A DNA stretch of 64,000 nt from Cupriavidus lacunae (GTDB taxonomy: Bacteria > Pseudomonadota > Gammaproteobacteria > Burkholderiales > Burkholderiaceae), in NCBI RefSeq assembly GCF_003353055.1, contig NZ_QKWJ01000011.1:1-64000 (forward strand), in the 5' to 3' direction. A program made the translations under genes and the position numbers. A model generated the notes under the pieces. It had not been told where the DNA came from. It ran no database searches and was given only the letters and a program-made list of their open reading frames with translations. Position 1 is the stretch's first letter. The number at the start of each line of letters is the position of its first letter. Positions 51,005 to 60,298 of this stretch are shown piece after piece.

Positions 51005-51319
51005 CGTTTGTCTCCGTTTTCCTGGTTTGGTGGTTCGAACATAGGGAACCGAATGTCCGCCCTGAGGACAGCTTGCACCGTGATGGACCGGCTCCTCCAT
51101 GGTCCGACTCTGGGGGGAACCGCAGTCCTTGCTGGTATCCAATTGACACTCACAGGACAACTACTTATCTGCCCAGTGAGCGCGACTATCGATGTCGCAT
51201 CGCCAACGAGAACTCGCTCCTTATCCGCGAGCACAAACGCAATCATCTTCGACGCTCGGTCTTGGGCGGATTCGCCGACATGCACCATTCAGGGTCCGGC
51301 TGTCGCGCCACCCGGGCGG
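51005..51319. other. Intergenic region between ligase and GMC genes
   Basis: About 315 bp with no supported gene. It probably holds the GMC/OYE promoter. No convincing hairpin-plus-T terminator for the ligase was found. Confidence 0.4.
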
Positions 51320-52951
51320 TCAGTCAATGTTGCGAAGCTCTCGTCGAAGGATCTTTCCCACGGTTGATTTCGGAAGTGCGTCGACGAAATGGATAATCTT
51401 GGGCACCTTGTAGGCCGCCATGCCGGCACGACAGTGCGCGACCAGAGCTTCCCCAGTCACGTCGGCCCCGTCCGCCTTGATGACGAACAGCTTGACCGCC
51501 TCTCCTGTCCTTTCGTCCGGCACGCCGATGCAGGCGCACTCGGCGACCCCGGGAAATGTGGTCGCGACCGCTTCCACTTCGTTTGGGTAAACATTAAAGC
51601 CCGAGACGAGAACCATATCCTTCTTGCGGTCAACGATCTTCAGGAATCCCTCGTCGTCGAAGATGCCGACATCACCAGTTCGGAAATAACCGTCAGCGGT
51701 AAACGCTTTTGCGTTTGCCTCGGGCTTTTCCCAATATCCGGACATCACCTGCGGTCCCTTGACACAGATCTCTCCGGACTCGCCGATGCCGACCTCCCTA
51801 TCTTTGTCGTCCAGCAGACAGACATCGGTGGAGGGCACCGGCAAGCCAGTGTTACCGGTGAAGTCGCTAATGAACTGCGGGTTAAAAGAAACGATAGGTG
51901 AAGTCTCCGACAACCCGTAGCCCTCGCGGATGAAGTTGCCCGTCACCGACTTCCACCGCTCAGAGATAACGTCAATCACCGCCGCCCCGCCGCCGGCGGA
52001 AAACTTCAGTCTCGACCAGTCCACCTCCGTCAGGCGTGGATGGGCGGCCAGCCCGGCGTACAGCGTATTGACACCCGCAAACACTGTCGGCCGAGCGGCC
52101 TTCAGCACATCGATGCACACACCGATGTCTCGCGGGTTGACCACGAGCCAGTTTTCGGCGCCGACCGAGAAGTAGGTCAGGAAGTTCACCATGAGCGCGA
52201 AGATGTGGTACAGCGGGATCGCGGTCACGACAACCTCCTCGCCGGGCCGCTGCGCATCGGGCATGAAGGCCTTGAACTGCTCGATGTTGGCAATGAGATT
52301 ACGGTGCGATAACGCGGCGCCCTTCGAAAGCCCGGTCGTACCCCCGGTGTATTGCAGGAAGAGCAAATCGGTGCCGCTCACCGTCACCGGATCGAATTCG
52401 AGCTTCTCGCCCAGGTCGATCGCTGCTTGTAGAGTGATTCCTTCGCACAGCGACTCTTCGATCGCAGGCCCTGGAATCGCGGCGCCGTCGTCGCCGGGAC
52501 CGGCCGTGATCACGTTCCTGACGCGCGTCTTGCCAACCACTTGCGCAAAGGTGGACGTTGAACTGCTGTGGACGACAATCACTTCGGCGCCCGCGTCGTT
52601 AAGCTGATGCTCGAGTTCTCGCGCCGTGCATAGCGGATTGACGTTAACCTGGATGCCACCGATTTTTGCGATGGCAATGAAGGCTATCGGAAACGACAAC
52701 ACGTTCGGCAGCATCACGGCCACACGATCACCTTTGTTCACGCCGACCACTTTCTGCAGGTAAGCGGCGAACGCGGACGAGAGGCGGTCGACGTCCGCAT
52801 AGGTGAGTGTCCGACCGGCGGCACGGAAGGCTGGCTTGTCGGAGAACTGGCACATTGCACCCTGCACCAGCGCATTCACGGAAGGATAGCGATCAGCGTC
52901 GATCTCGGGGGGGAGCGAACCGTACGACTGGATCCAGTGTCTTTTGCTCAT
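51320..52951 (-). CDS. Long-chain-type acyl-CoA ligase (AMP-forming)
   Basis: A 543-aa ligase of the FadD type. ATP-binding motif LLFLQYTGGTTGLSKGAALS, EGYGLSETSPIVS, the hinge motif GYFRTGDVGIFDDEGFL, VSGFNVYPNEVE and the catalytic Lys in PKSTVGKILRREL. GGAGAC precedes ATG 52951; a start four codons earlier is possible. It would activate a long or bulky carboxylic acid for CoA-dependent breakdown, in line with the surrounding lipid-type genes. Confidence 0.93.
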   Translation of the reverse strand: MSKRHWIQSYGSLPPEIDADRYPSVNALVQGAMCQFSDKPAFRAAGRTLTYADVDRLSSAFAAYLQKVVGVNKGDRVAVMLPNVLSFPIAFIAIAKIGGIQVNVNPLCTARELEHQLNDAGAEVIVVHSSSTSTFAQVVGKTRVRNVITAGPGDDGAAIPGPAIEESLCEGITLQAAIDLGEKLEFDPVTVSGTDLLFLQYTGGTTGLSKGAALSHRNLIANIEQFKAFMPDAQRPGEEVVVTAIPLYHIFALMVNFLTYFSVGAENWLVVNPRDIGVCIDVLKAARPTVFAGVNTLYAGLAAHPRLTEVDWSRLKFSAGGGAAVIDVISERWKSVTGNFIREGYGLSETSPIVSFNPQFISDFTGNTGLPVPSTDVCLLDDKDREVGIGESGEICVKGPQVMSGYWEKPEANAKAFTADGYFRTGDVGIFDDEGFLKIVDRKKDMVLVSGFNVYPNEVEAVATTFPGVAECACIGVPDERTGEAVKLFVIKADGADVTGEALVAHCRAGMAAYKVPKIIHFVDALPKSTVGKILRRELRNID

Positions 52952-53522
52952 TTGGGTCTCCATAGTCCGCTGCTGCAGGGCCTCCCGCACTCGGGCACGC
53001 TAATTGTGTCGTGCCCGCTTGGTGGGAAACGTCGGGCGAGAGTCGCCCGAGGCGAAGGCGCACGATGCGAAGGCGCACGATGCGTGGACCTCGCGCTGCG
53101 GTTACGCCTGCACTATACTCTTTGTATAGCTACATTGCTACACAAATGATATAGTTAAAACGTGACGGGCATCGTGGGACTCAAATCGGGAGAAAAAGCA
53201 TGGCCCCGGCTGCCCCCCCATGCCTGCGCCGCTACATCACCGCAAGGAAAACGACCGGTACGGCCGTACTATCGATGTGGATGGACACCTGCACCCGTCT
53301 TGAGACCAGATCAGGTGGAGCGTCATGGCCAACATCGCAGGGGCCCCACCATCGTCATTCCAGTAGTGGCCACCCGCACTGACTTACCCCCTGGCGTGCA
53401 GGTCATGGGATCTAGCCCCGACGACCTGACCACCATCGCGTTTGCGTGGCGGTTTTCCCGCCTGGTCGGTGACTGTCGCGTTTTGCCCCGCTTCGCTTGA
53501 GCGGGGCCTTGTACAATATGGC
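52952..53522. promoter_or_regulatory. Divergent region, ligase / HxlR gene
   Basis: About 570 bp without a supported gene. An interrupted palindrome TTTGTATAGC-TACATT-GCTACACAAA (one mismatch) lies at 53121-53146 in AT-rich DNA. A perfect hairpin GCCCCGCT-N7-AGCGGGGC lies at 53485-53507, 15 bp before the HxlR start. The first is a likely operator, the second could influence HxlR translation. Confidence 0.6.
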
Positions 53523-54182
53523 ATGCCAAACAAAACCTACGGTCAAATTTGCCCAATGGCCCGGGCGCTGGATGTCCTGGGGGATCGGTGGACGCTGCTC
53601 GTGATCCGCGAACTCCTGCTGGGTCCGAAGCGGTTCAAGGATCTGCTGGCGATCCTGCCTGCCATGGGCACAAACCGGCTGTCCGAGCGTCTGGCCATGT
53701 TGGTGGAGAGCAATGTCGTCCAACCGACCACGCTGCCAGCGCCCGCCGCGGCGCCAGCTTACGAACTGACGGAATTGGGCGAGCAACTGCGCAAACCGGT
53801 GATCGCGCTTGGTCTCTGGGGCCTGCGCCTGCCGGTCGACGAGCGCATCGATCCGTCGAGTGCCCGTGCGGAGCTCATCGCACTGTGCCTGGCGGGTTCG
53901 AGCGATCCGGCGTCAAGCGCCGGTTTCCAAGCGTTGTACGAGTTCCACGTGGGGGCAGAAGTCTTCCATGTCCCGGTGAGAGACGGGAAGGTGCTGGTGC
54001 GCTCCGGTCCCAGCGCAGAGTCCGCCGACGTCAAGATACAGTGCGACATGGAAACGTTCATGGCGCTGGCTCTGCGCCAGATCACACCAGCACGTGCGCT
54101 CCGCGAGGGGCGGGCAACCCTGCTACAAGGAAGCCGGCAAGCATTCACGCAGGTATTCAAGGTTCTCGAATACAGGCCCTGA
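53523..54182 (+). CDS. HxlR-family regulator with SCP2-like C-terminus
   Basis: A 219-aa protein. The N-terminal winged helix has QICPMARALDVLGDRWTLLV and RELLLGPKRFKDLLAILPAM, typical of HxlR. The second half (about 115-219) resembles an SCP2 sterol-carrier fold (VFHVPVRDGKVLVRSG, MALALRQITPARALREGRAT). Such fusions are known in the family and suggest a lipid-type ligand. It is divergent from the acyl-CoA ligase and probably controls it. ATG 53523 is directly behind TACAAT, so the transcript may be nearly leaderless. Confidence 0.86.
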   Translation: MPNKTYGQICPMARALDVLGDRWTLLVIRELLLGPKRFKDLLAILPAMGTNRLSERLAMLVESNVVQPTTLPAPAAAPAYELTELGEQLRKPVIALGLWGLRLPVDERIDPSSARAELIALCLAGSSDPASSAGFQALYEFHVGAEVFHVPVRDGKVLVRSGPSAESADVKIQCDMETFMALALRQITPARALREGRATLLQGSRQAFTQVFKVLEYRP

Positions 54183-54347
54183 GGCCTTCGGCCGCCCCAC
54201 CGGCCTTCACTAGGCGAATCGCGCCGGCCGCGCGTGACAAGCTTGTGAGTTGTTCTACCGCGCCGATATTGTTCATTTCGGTGACACCTCGGTTCACCAT
54301 TGGTTCCAGTTTCGTGTAGGCCGCCCACCGTCGCCGGATGCGCTGCC

Positions 54348-54997
54348 TCAAATGCCCAGGGAGACGCCAGGCGGCAGGCTGACGCCATGCCGGTTCAGAA
54401 TTGCGGCGAAGGCCGGCGACCGGAACGAGACGGGTTCACCAAGAAACATGCAATCGTGTTGTATGCCAAGCACAAAGCCGAAGATCTCAAATTCGAGCTG
54501 GACTCTATCCACGGTTCCAGCGACTTCTCCCAAGGCCGCAGCATCGCGCAATTGCTCGTTCAAGCAAGCTCGCCAGGCTTCACCGCAGACTTCATCGCAT
54601 TTCGGATCACGTCATTCGGCCGACTGGCACACTCAATGGCGCCACTCAGGATCAGACAGCCGCCCTCCCGCAGCACGTAGTTGCGTAGCCACATTTCGAG
54701 AATGCAAACCAGCCGCCGGATCCCCTTTGGCGCGGCGCGTCCGGCCGCCTCTGCGTCGCGCAGTAAGGTGGAAGAGTACTCGACCAACATCTCGGCAATC
54801 AGCTCGGTTCGCGACTCAAAGCGCTCATAAAACATACTCTTTGACAAGCCGAGTTGTCTGGTGACATCAGTGACGGAAAAGTTCTCAAGTCCACGAGCTC
54901 GCGCCAGACGTGTTGCGACACGCAACACATTCTCTCGCGCGGACCGAGCCGGCGCCGCGGCCCTGCCTCTCAGACCACTCAGACTGAAAGCCAACAT
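54348..54997 (-). pseudogene. TetR-family regulator with frameshift
   Basis: The first frame (54997 to about 54585) has the helix-turn-helix ENFSVTDVTRQLGLSKSMFY and a helical domain to NAMKSAV, then runs to a stop. In another frame, ACLNEQLRDAAALGEVAG and LEFEIFGFVLGIQHDCMFLG continue the same TetR C-terminal domain to 54348. One lost base around 54583 joins them (V-EAWRACL expected). The protein as encoded would be 145 aa and probably misfolded. A sequencing error is possible. Confidence 0.78.
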
Positions 54998-55365
54998 TGT
55001 CCTCTGCGTTCATCTGGCGTTGCTCGCTGGCGAGCCAGCGGCATCGCGAGACTGGTCTTAGTTGCCTGCATCATCTGCCTCGGCGCATCGAGATTCCGTG
55101 AAGTACACGTTCGTCGCATAGGCGATCGTCCGCTCTGCGACAAGTAATCTGATGCCGTACTCGACGATGGGACCGGATATCCAGGCTGGAAGGAAGAGGC
55201 CAACGCAGTTACGCTGCGTGGACGTGATATCCCACCGTCAACGAGAGCGGCGAAATTGGATTGGCGCGAACGGTCTCCGAAGCCGTGGGAGCTGCGACAG
55301 CGAATCAGGGGCGTCAACGGGCAGCCGATAGGCTTCGTGCTGGTTAGGCGAGGCCCGTCATGGTG
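54998..55365. other. Unassigned DNA
   Basis: About 370 bp between the broken TetR gene and the hydrolase. Several short frames exist but none has a ribosome binding site or recognisable motif. Confidence 0.4.
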
Positions 55366-56229
55366 TCAAGCACTGAGAAAGGTCAGTGCCTTGGGCACAA
55401 AATTGGCGTGATGCTGGAAAATCCCGCCATGCCCGGCGTCTTCGTAGATGACCAGTTGCGAGTTCAGAATGCGGCGCGCCATATCGGTACTGTTCACGGT
55501 GGGTACCATGATGTCGTTATCGCCATTTGCGATGAGTACCGGGATCCGGATGCTGCCGAGGTCCTGGGGTGCCTGCCGGGCCCACGCATTGATCGCCTTC
55601 AACTGCCGCAGGAAGGCGCTGGGCGTGGGGCCCTTGTCCCGATCGGCCTTACGCTCCTTCAGCCTTTTCAGGAAGGCCTTCGCGGCTTGGCGGCCATTGG
55701 CCGTGGAGGTGAAGAACAGGTAGTACTTGGGATCCCGCAGCGTCAGCAGGCCCTTGATTATCAAGGGCCACGAAACAGGACCCACCTTGTCGATGCCTTT
55801 GCCACCTGCCGGACCTGTACCGGTAAGAATGAGCCTGCGCACCAGCCCGGGGGCTTTGAGAGCGATGTCCTGCGCCACGAAACCACCAAGGGAAAAGCCG
55901 AGCAGATCGACCTTCTCGAAGCCCAGTGCACCGATCAGGGCAATTGCATCTCGCGCCATTTCATCGACCGTCACGGGGGCTGTTCCGCCCGAGGCGCCGA
56001 TTCCCCGGTAGTCGGTGGCGATGACACGATGCCTGCCGGCAAGGCCATCGACGATCCGAGGGTCAAAGTTGTCGAGGACCGCGCCCCAATGGTTGAGAAG
56101 GATCAAAGGCACTCCACCGCGGGGCCCCAGATCACGGTAGGCAAAAGGAGTCCCTCCGACATTGATCGACCTATTCGCGGTATTTGCGTAGGTCGTATCC
56201 GATCCAAGGTGTTTGTTGGAATTGGTCAT
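55366..56229 (-). CDS. Alpha/beta hydrolase
   Basis: A 287-aa hydrolase related to that at 46872. LILLNHWGAVLDNFDP lies at the oxyanion region, the nucleophile in DLLGFSLGGFVAQDI, the acid in NGDNDIMVPTVNS and the His in YEDAGHGGIFQH. ATG 56229 is chosen over a TTG at 56265. It is the last gene of a run with the AcuI-type reductase, an SDR and an old yellow enzyme on the same strand. Confidence 0.9.
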   Translation of the reverse strand: MTNSNKHLGSDTTYANTANRSINVGGTPFAYRDLGPRGGVPLILLNHWGAVLDNFDPRIVDGLAGRHRVIATDYRGIGASGGTAPVTVDEMARDAIALIGALGFEKVDLLGFSLGGFVAQDIALKAPGLVRRLILTGTGPAGGKGIDKVGPVSWPLIIKGLLTLRDPKYYLFFTSTANGRQAAKAFLKRLKERKADRDKGPTPSAFLRQLKAINAWARQAPQDLGSIRIPVLIANGDNDIMVPTVNSTDMARRILNSQLVIYEDAGHGGIFQHHANFVPKALTFLSA

Positions 56230-56292
56230 TGCTGTGGGGCGGGATTTCTTGGATAAGAGGGACAAAGGCCTGCCGCCAGGGCGAACCGACGG

Positions 56293-57279
56293 TCATGCGT
56301 TCACATCGACGACGGTGCGCCCCCGGACTTTCCCTTCCAGTATCCGCGCCGAGATTCCGGGCACCTCGGCCAGGCCAACTACCTGCGTGGTGCGGGCGAG
56401 CTTGTCCAGGCCCAGGTCGCGCGCCAGCCGCGCCCACGCCTGCAGCCGGATATCCTGCGGTGCGTTGACCGAATCGATGCCGGCGAGGATGACGTTGCGC
56501 AGGATGAAGGGAAGGACCGATGCGGGCAGGTCCGCGCCCTGTGCCAGCCCGAAAGCCGCGACCACGCCGCGATACCGGGTCTGCGCCAGCACGTTGGCCA
56601 GCGTATGGCTACCGACGGAATCAATGGCGCCAGCCCAGCGCTCCTTAGTGATTGGCGCGCCCGCTTCGGACAGGGTGCGGCGGTCGATGATCTCCGCCGC
56701 GCCGAGGCTGCGCAGGTAGTCGGCCTCCTCCGGACGCCCTGTCGAGGCGATCACGCGATAGCCCAAGTCTGCCAGCAGCGCGATCGCGACGGATCCGGCG
56801 CCGCCATTGGCGCCGGTCACGAGGATGTCACCGCGCTCGGGTGTCAGGCCGCCGTGTTCCAGCGCCAGCACTGACAACATCGCGGTGTATCCGGCCGTAC
56901 CGATGCCCATGGCGTCCTTGGTGGAGAAGGCCTCCGGGATCTTGACCAGCCATTCGCCACTCACGCGCGCCTTTTGCGCAAACCCGCCGTGGTGGGTCTG
57001 GCTCAGTCCCCAGCCGTTGGCGACCACGCGGTCACCAACGGCGATCCCGGGATAGGTGGAGGCTTCCACGATGCCGGCGAAATCGATCCCCGGGATCAGC
57101 GGAAACTGGCGAATGACCGGTCCGCGGCCGGTGACCGCCATCGCGTCCTTGTAGTTCACCGTCGAGTACTCGACCGCGACGGTGACGTTGCCCGGCATCA
57201 AATCCTCTTCATTGAAGTCGACCAAGCTGGTCGAGATCGAATCACCTGTCTTGGTGGCTAGCAGTGCTTTGAATGTCAT
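56293..57279 (-). CDS. acuI: Medium-chain reductase, AcuI/YhdH type
   Basis: A 328-aa zinc-independent MDR enzyme. Members reduce acrylyl-CoA or quinones with NADPH. Marks are YSTVNYKDAMAVTGRGPVI, PGIDFAGIVEAS, GWGLSQTHHGGFAQKARV, the cofactor loop VTGANGGAGSVAIALLADLG and GRPEEADYLRSLGAAEIIDR. The gene symbol rests on family resemblance only. It is 57 bp after the SDR on the same strand. Confidence 0.88.
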   Translation of the reverse strand: MTFKALLATKTGDSISTSLVDFNEEDLMPGNVTVAVEYSTVNYKDAMAVTGRGPVIRQFPLIPGIDFAGIVEASTYPGIAVGDRVVANGWGLSQTHHGGFAQKARVSGEWLVKIPEAFSTKDAMGIGTAGYTAMLSVLALEHGGLTPERGDILVTGANGGAGSVAIALLADLGYRVIASTGRPEEADYLRSLGAAEIIDRRTLSEAGAPITKERWAGAIDSVGSHTLANVLAQTRYRGVVAAFGLAQGADLPASVLPFILRNVILAGIDSVNAPQDIRLQAWARLARDLGLDKLARTTQVVGLAEVPGISARILEGKVRGRTVVDVNA

Positions 57280-57336
57280 GGGTTAAGCCTCGTTTTCGAG
57301 AATGAGCGGCAAGCGATACCGCAGGATCAGCTACCG

Positions 57337-58125
57337 TCAAGGCGCTGTCCGATAGCGCTCTGCGGCATGCGTCTGCCTGATCTCCGAAAGCAGGTCTTGC
57401 CGCGAGGCTTCGAGGGTGTACCAGCGTGCAGCGTCGTGCAGTGGCGGGATTGTCACGGGCTCGCGGCGATCGAAGCCGACCAGCGCCGCATCGACCAACT
57501 CGCCCACTTCCATCACCTCGGGTAGCGTATTGAGGTCTATGCCGGCACGCTCCCAGATCTCCGTGCGGGTGGCCGCAGGAAGCACAGCTTGGACATAGAC
57601 GCCCTTGGGCGAAAGCTCCAGGCTCAACCCCTGAGAGAGGAACAGCACGAAGGCCTTGGTCGCGCCGTAGACCGACATGCCGTATTCCGGCGCCAGGCCC
57701 ACCACGGAGCCGATATTGACGATCGCGCCTTCACCGGCCGTTGCAAGCCGCGGAGCGACCGCGCTGGCGAGCCGGACCAGCGCGGTGGTGTTGAGCGCGA
57801 CGAGCCGCGCGACGTCGTCGGTCGTCTGCTCGATGAAGCTGCCGGCTTTGCTTGCTCCGGCGTTGTTGATGAGGATCCCGATGCGGGCGTCATCGCGCAG
57901 ACGCGTCTCGACGTCGGCCAGCTCGCTGGATTGTGTGAGGTCGGCCTGGAGGATATCGATGGCGATGCCATGGGCTTGGCGCAGACGAGCCGCCAGGGTT
58001 TCCAGTCGCGCCTGGTCGCGGGCGACCAGCAAGAGGTCATGGCCGCGCTGTGCGAAGCGCTCGGCGTAGGTGGCGCCGATGCCGGAGGAGGCGCCTGTGA
58101 TGAGGACAGTGGAACGGGTGGTCAT
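57337..58125 (-). CDS. Short-chain dehydrogenase/reductase
   Basis: A 262-aa SDR of the DltE/YqjQ-like branch. Cofactor motif TGASSGIGATYAERFAQRG, INNAGASKAGSF, catalytic Tyr and Lys in MSVYGATKAFVLFLSQGLS. Arg/Asp choice after the second strand (VARDQARL) suggests NADP. Start ATG 58125 fits the family; the upstream 45 codons do not. Part of the run 59302 to 55366. Confidence 0.92.
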   Translation of the reverse strand: MTTRSTVLITGASSGIGATYAERFAQRGHDLLLVARDQARLETLAARLRQAHGIAIDILQADLTQSSELADVETRLRDDARIGILINNAGASKAGSFIEQTTDDVARLVALNTTALVRLASAVAPRLATAGEGAIVNIGSVVGLAPEYGMSVYGATKAFVLFLSQGLSLELSPKGVYVQAVLPAATRTEIWERAGIDLNTLPEVMEVGELVDAALVGFDRREPVTIPPLHDAARWYTLEASRQDLLSEIRQTHAAERYRTAP

Positions 58126-58210
58126 GTGTTGTTCTCTTGAATCGTTGAAGCCATGTCGGAAAGCACGATGCGCAGCGGGGCCGCGGCTGTGCGTGGCCCC
58201 GCCAGACTGA

Positions 58211-59302
58211 TCAGGCGCTGGCTTCGGCGAGGGTCGAGTAGTCGATGTATCCCGCGGCACCGCCGCCGTAGAGCGTGGCCGGATTGAACGCCGCCAGGGG
58301 CGCGCCAGTCTTCAGCCGCTCTACCAGGTCGGGATTGCCGATGAACTGACGCCCGAAGGCAAACAGATCGGCCTTGCCCTCGGCGAGCCGGGAGGTGGCC
58401 AGTTCCAGGTCGTAGCCGTTGTTGGCGATGTAGGTTCGCTTGAAGCGCCGGCGCAGGGAGGCGTAGTCGAACGGAGCCACGTCGCGCGGGCCGCCGGTCG
58501 CACCTTCCACGACATGGATGTACACGATGCCCAAAGCGTCGAGCTGGTCGACGAGGTAGTCGAACTGCGGCTGCGGATCGCTGCTCGAAATGCCGTTGGC
58601 CGGCGAGACCGGCGAGATGCGGATGCCGGTGCGATCTGCGCCGATCTCCTCCACCACGGCCTGCGTCACCTCCAGTAGCAGCCGCGCGCGATTCTCGATG
58701 GAACCGCCATAGGCATCCGTGCGAACGTTGGCACCATCCTTGATGAACTGGTCCAGCAGGTAGCCATTGGCACCATGGATTTCGACGCCATCGAATCCCG
58801 CGGCGATGGCGTTGGCCGCGGCCTGGCGGAAATCGTTGACGATCCCCCGCAGTTCGTCGAGTTCAAGCGCCCGCGGCTCGGACACATCCACAAAGCTGTT
58901 GTTGACGAAGGTCTTGGTTTCAGCGCGGATGGCCGAAGGCGCGACAGGCGCGGCGCCGTTGGCCTGCAGGTCGACGTGCGAGATGCGCCCGACGTGCCAT
59001 AGCTGCAGGAAGATACGCCCGCCCTTGGCATGGACGGACTCGGTGACCTTGCGCCAGCCGTCGATCTGCGCCTGCGTGTAGATGCCGGGCGTATCCTGGT
59101 ATCCCTGTCCCTGCCGCGAAATCTGCGTGGCCTCGGAGATCAGCAGGCCGGCCGACGCGCGCTGGCTGTAGTAGGTGGCGGCGAGCTCGCTGGGCACGAA
59201 GCCGACGCCAGCGCGGTTGCGCGTCAGCGGGGCCAGGACGACCCGGTTGGAGAGCGTCAGGGAACCGAGGGTGTAGGGCTCAAACAGAGTCTTGTCGGTC
59301 AT
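58211..59302 (-). CDS. Alkene reductase (old yellow enzyme, NemA-like)
   Basis: A 363-aa FMN enzyme of the classical OYE class. LFEPYTLGSLTLSNRVVLAP at the N-terminus, FLQLWHVGRISH, VEIHGANGYLLDQFIKDGAN, RTDAYGGSIENR with the catalytic Tyr, and FGRQFIGNPDLVERL at the end. It reduces alpha,beta-unsaturated carbonyls, nitro-alkenes or similar with NAD(P)H. It opens a four-gene run regulated perhaps by the divergent TetR at 59597, a pairing known for nemR-nemA systems. Confidence 0.93.
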   Translation of the reverse strand: MTDKTLFEPYTLGSLTLSNRVVLAPLTRNRAGVGFVPSELAATYYSQRASAGLLISEATQISRQGQGYQDTPGIYTQAQIDGWRKVTESVHAKGGRIFLQLWHVGRISHVDLQANGAAPVAPSAIRAETKTFVNNSFVDVSEPRALELDELRGIVNDFRQAAANAIAAGFDGVEIHGANGYLLDQFIKDGANVRTDAYGGSIENRARLLLEVTQAVVEEIGADRTGIRISPVSPANGISSSDPQPQFDYLVDQLDALGIVYIHVVEGATGGPRDVAPFDYASLRRRFKRTYIANNGYDLELATSRLAEGKADLFAFGRQFIGNPDLVERLKTGAPLAAFNPATLYGGGAAGYIDYSTLAEASA

Positions 59303-59382
59303 GTCTTCTTTCTTCCACATTATTTGATGATCGTTGTTGCAGTGCACGGCAGTGCACTACTCCTCCAGGGACTGGATGGTAT

Positions 59383-59454
59383 GCGGCGATAGGCGAATCG
59401 GTCGCCATCAACTTCAATGCAACGGGTCGATGCTGTCACATCGGTATCGCTCAT
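59383..59454 (-). pseudogene. Alpha/beta hydrolase N-terminal remnant
   Basis: Twenty-four codons, MSDTDVTASTRCIEVDGDRF then AYRR, match the first residues of the hydrolase at 46872-47720. The frame then runs into unrelated sequence. It lies between the old yellow enzyme and a TetR gene, like the mid-gene hydrolase fragment beside the broken TetR at 18302. Confidence 0.8.
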
Positions 59455-59522
59455 GACCCAAGTCCTCACAAAAAGTTGGCGAATCCTTATGATGATGGTC
59501 GTAATCAATAACGTCAAGCTCT

Positions 59523-59542
59523 TTGATGATGACTGACATCAA
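59523..59542. promoter_or_regulatory. Palindrome TTGATG-N8-CATCAA
   Basis: A perfect 6-bp inverted repeat about 55 bp before the TetR start, in the divergent intergenic region. It could be the TetR operator. Confidence 0.5.
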
Positions 59543-59596
59543 TGTATGCTAGCGGCCTGACGGTTTGTTGGTGCTAAACAAGAGAGGCATGTGGAT

Positions 59597-60166
59597 ATGA
59601 GGGTCACCAAGGCGCAGGTACAGGCGAATCGGGCGCACATCGTCGAGACCGCCTCCATTCTGTTTCGTGAGCGTGGCTATGACGGCGTGGGCGTGGCAGA
59701 GCTGATGGCAGCTGCCGGCTTCACCCATGGCGGGTTCTACAAGCATTTCGGGTCCAAGGCAGACCTGATGGCTGAAGCGGCCGCACAGGGGCTCTCACAC
59801 TCAGCGGCGCAGACAGTTGGCGTAGACGTTGCCGAGTTCGTCAAACGCTACGTTTCCCGGGATCACCGAGACGCCCGCGGCGACGGCTGCACGATGGCCG
59901 CCTTGTGTGGGGATGCTGCGCGTCAGCCAGAGGCGATCAAGGCCACGTTCGCGGCCGGGATCGAAAGCCTGCTGGCGGCCCTTGATCGCGAAGGCACCAC
60001 GCTGGGCGGTCTGAACCAGCGCGAGGTGCGCGCAAAGATGATCGACATGCTTGCCCATGCGATTGGCGCGGTCGTGTTGTCGCGGGCCTGTCCGGACGAC
60101 TCCCCGCTGGCGGACGAGATCCTGAAAGTATCCCGCCGGGCAATCCTCGCATCACTGGCTCCGTAA
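59597..60166 (+). CDS. TetR-family regulator
   Basis: A 189-aa protein with helix-turn-helix AHIVETASILFRERGYDGVG and LMAAAGFTHGGFYKHFGSKA and a C-terminal domain of the common TetR_C type (GCTMAALCGDAARQPEAIKA). GAGAGG precedes; GTG 59591 two codons upstream is an alternative start. It is divergent from the old-yellow-enzyme run and in front of the thioesterase gene. Confidence 0.9.
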   Translation: MRVTKAQVQANRAHIVETASILFRERGYDGVGVAELMAAAGFTHGGFYKHFGSKADLMAEAAAQGLSHSAAQTVGVDVAEFVKRYVSRDHRDARGDGCTMAALCGDAARQPEAIKATFAAGIESLLAALDREGTTLGGLNQREVRAKMIDMLAHAIGAVVLSRACPDDSPLADEILKVSRRAILASLAP

Positions 60167-60298
60167 GCGGCTCGGGTCAACTAATGTTGCGTTTCGGTCA
60201 GTCTCGAACTCAAGCGCGAGCTCGCGCCCTGAACAGCCTGGATACAGCCGTGATGGGAGCGAAGCTCTGCAATCATTGTTCTGGAAAAGGAGTCGTCA

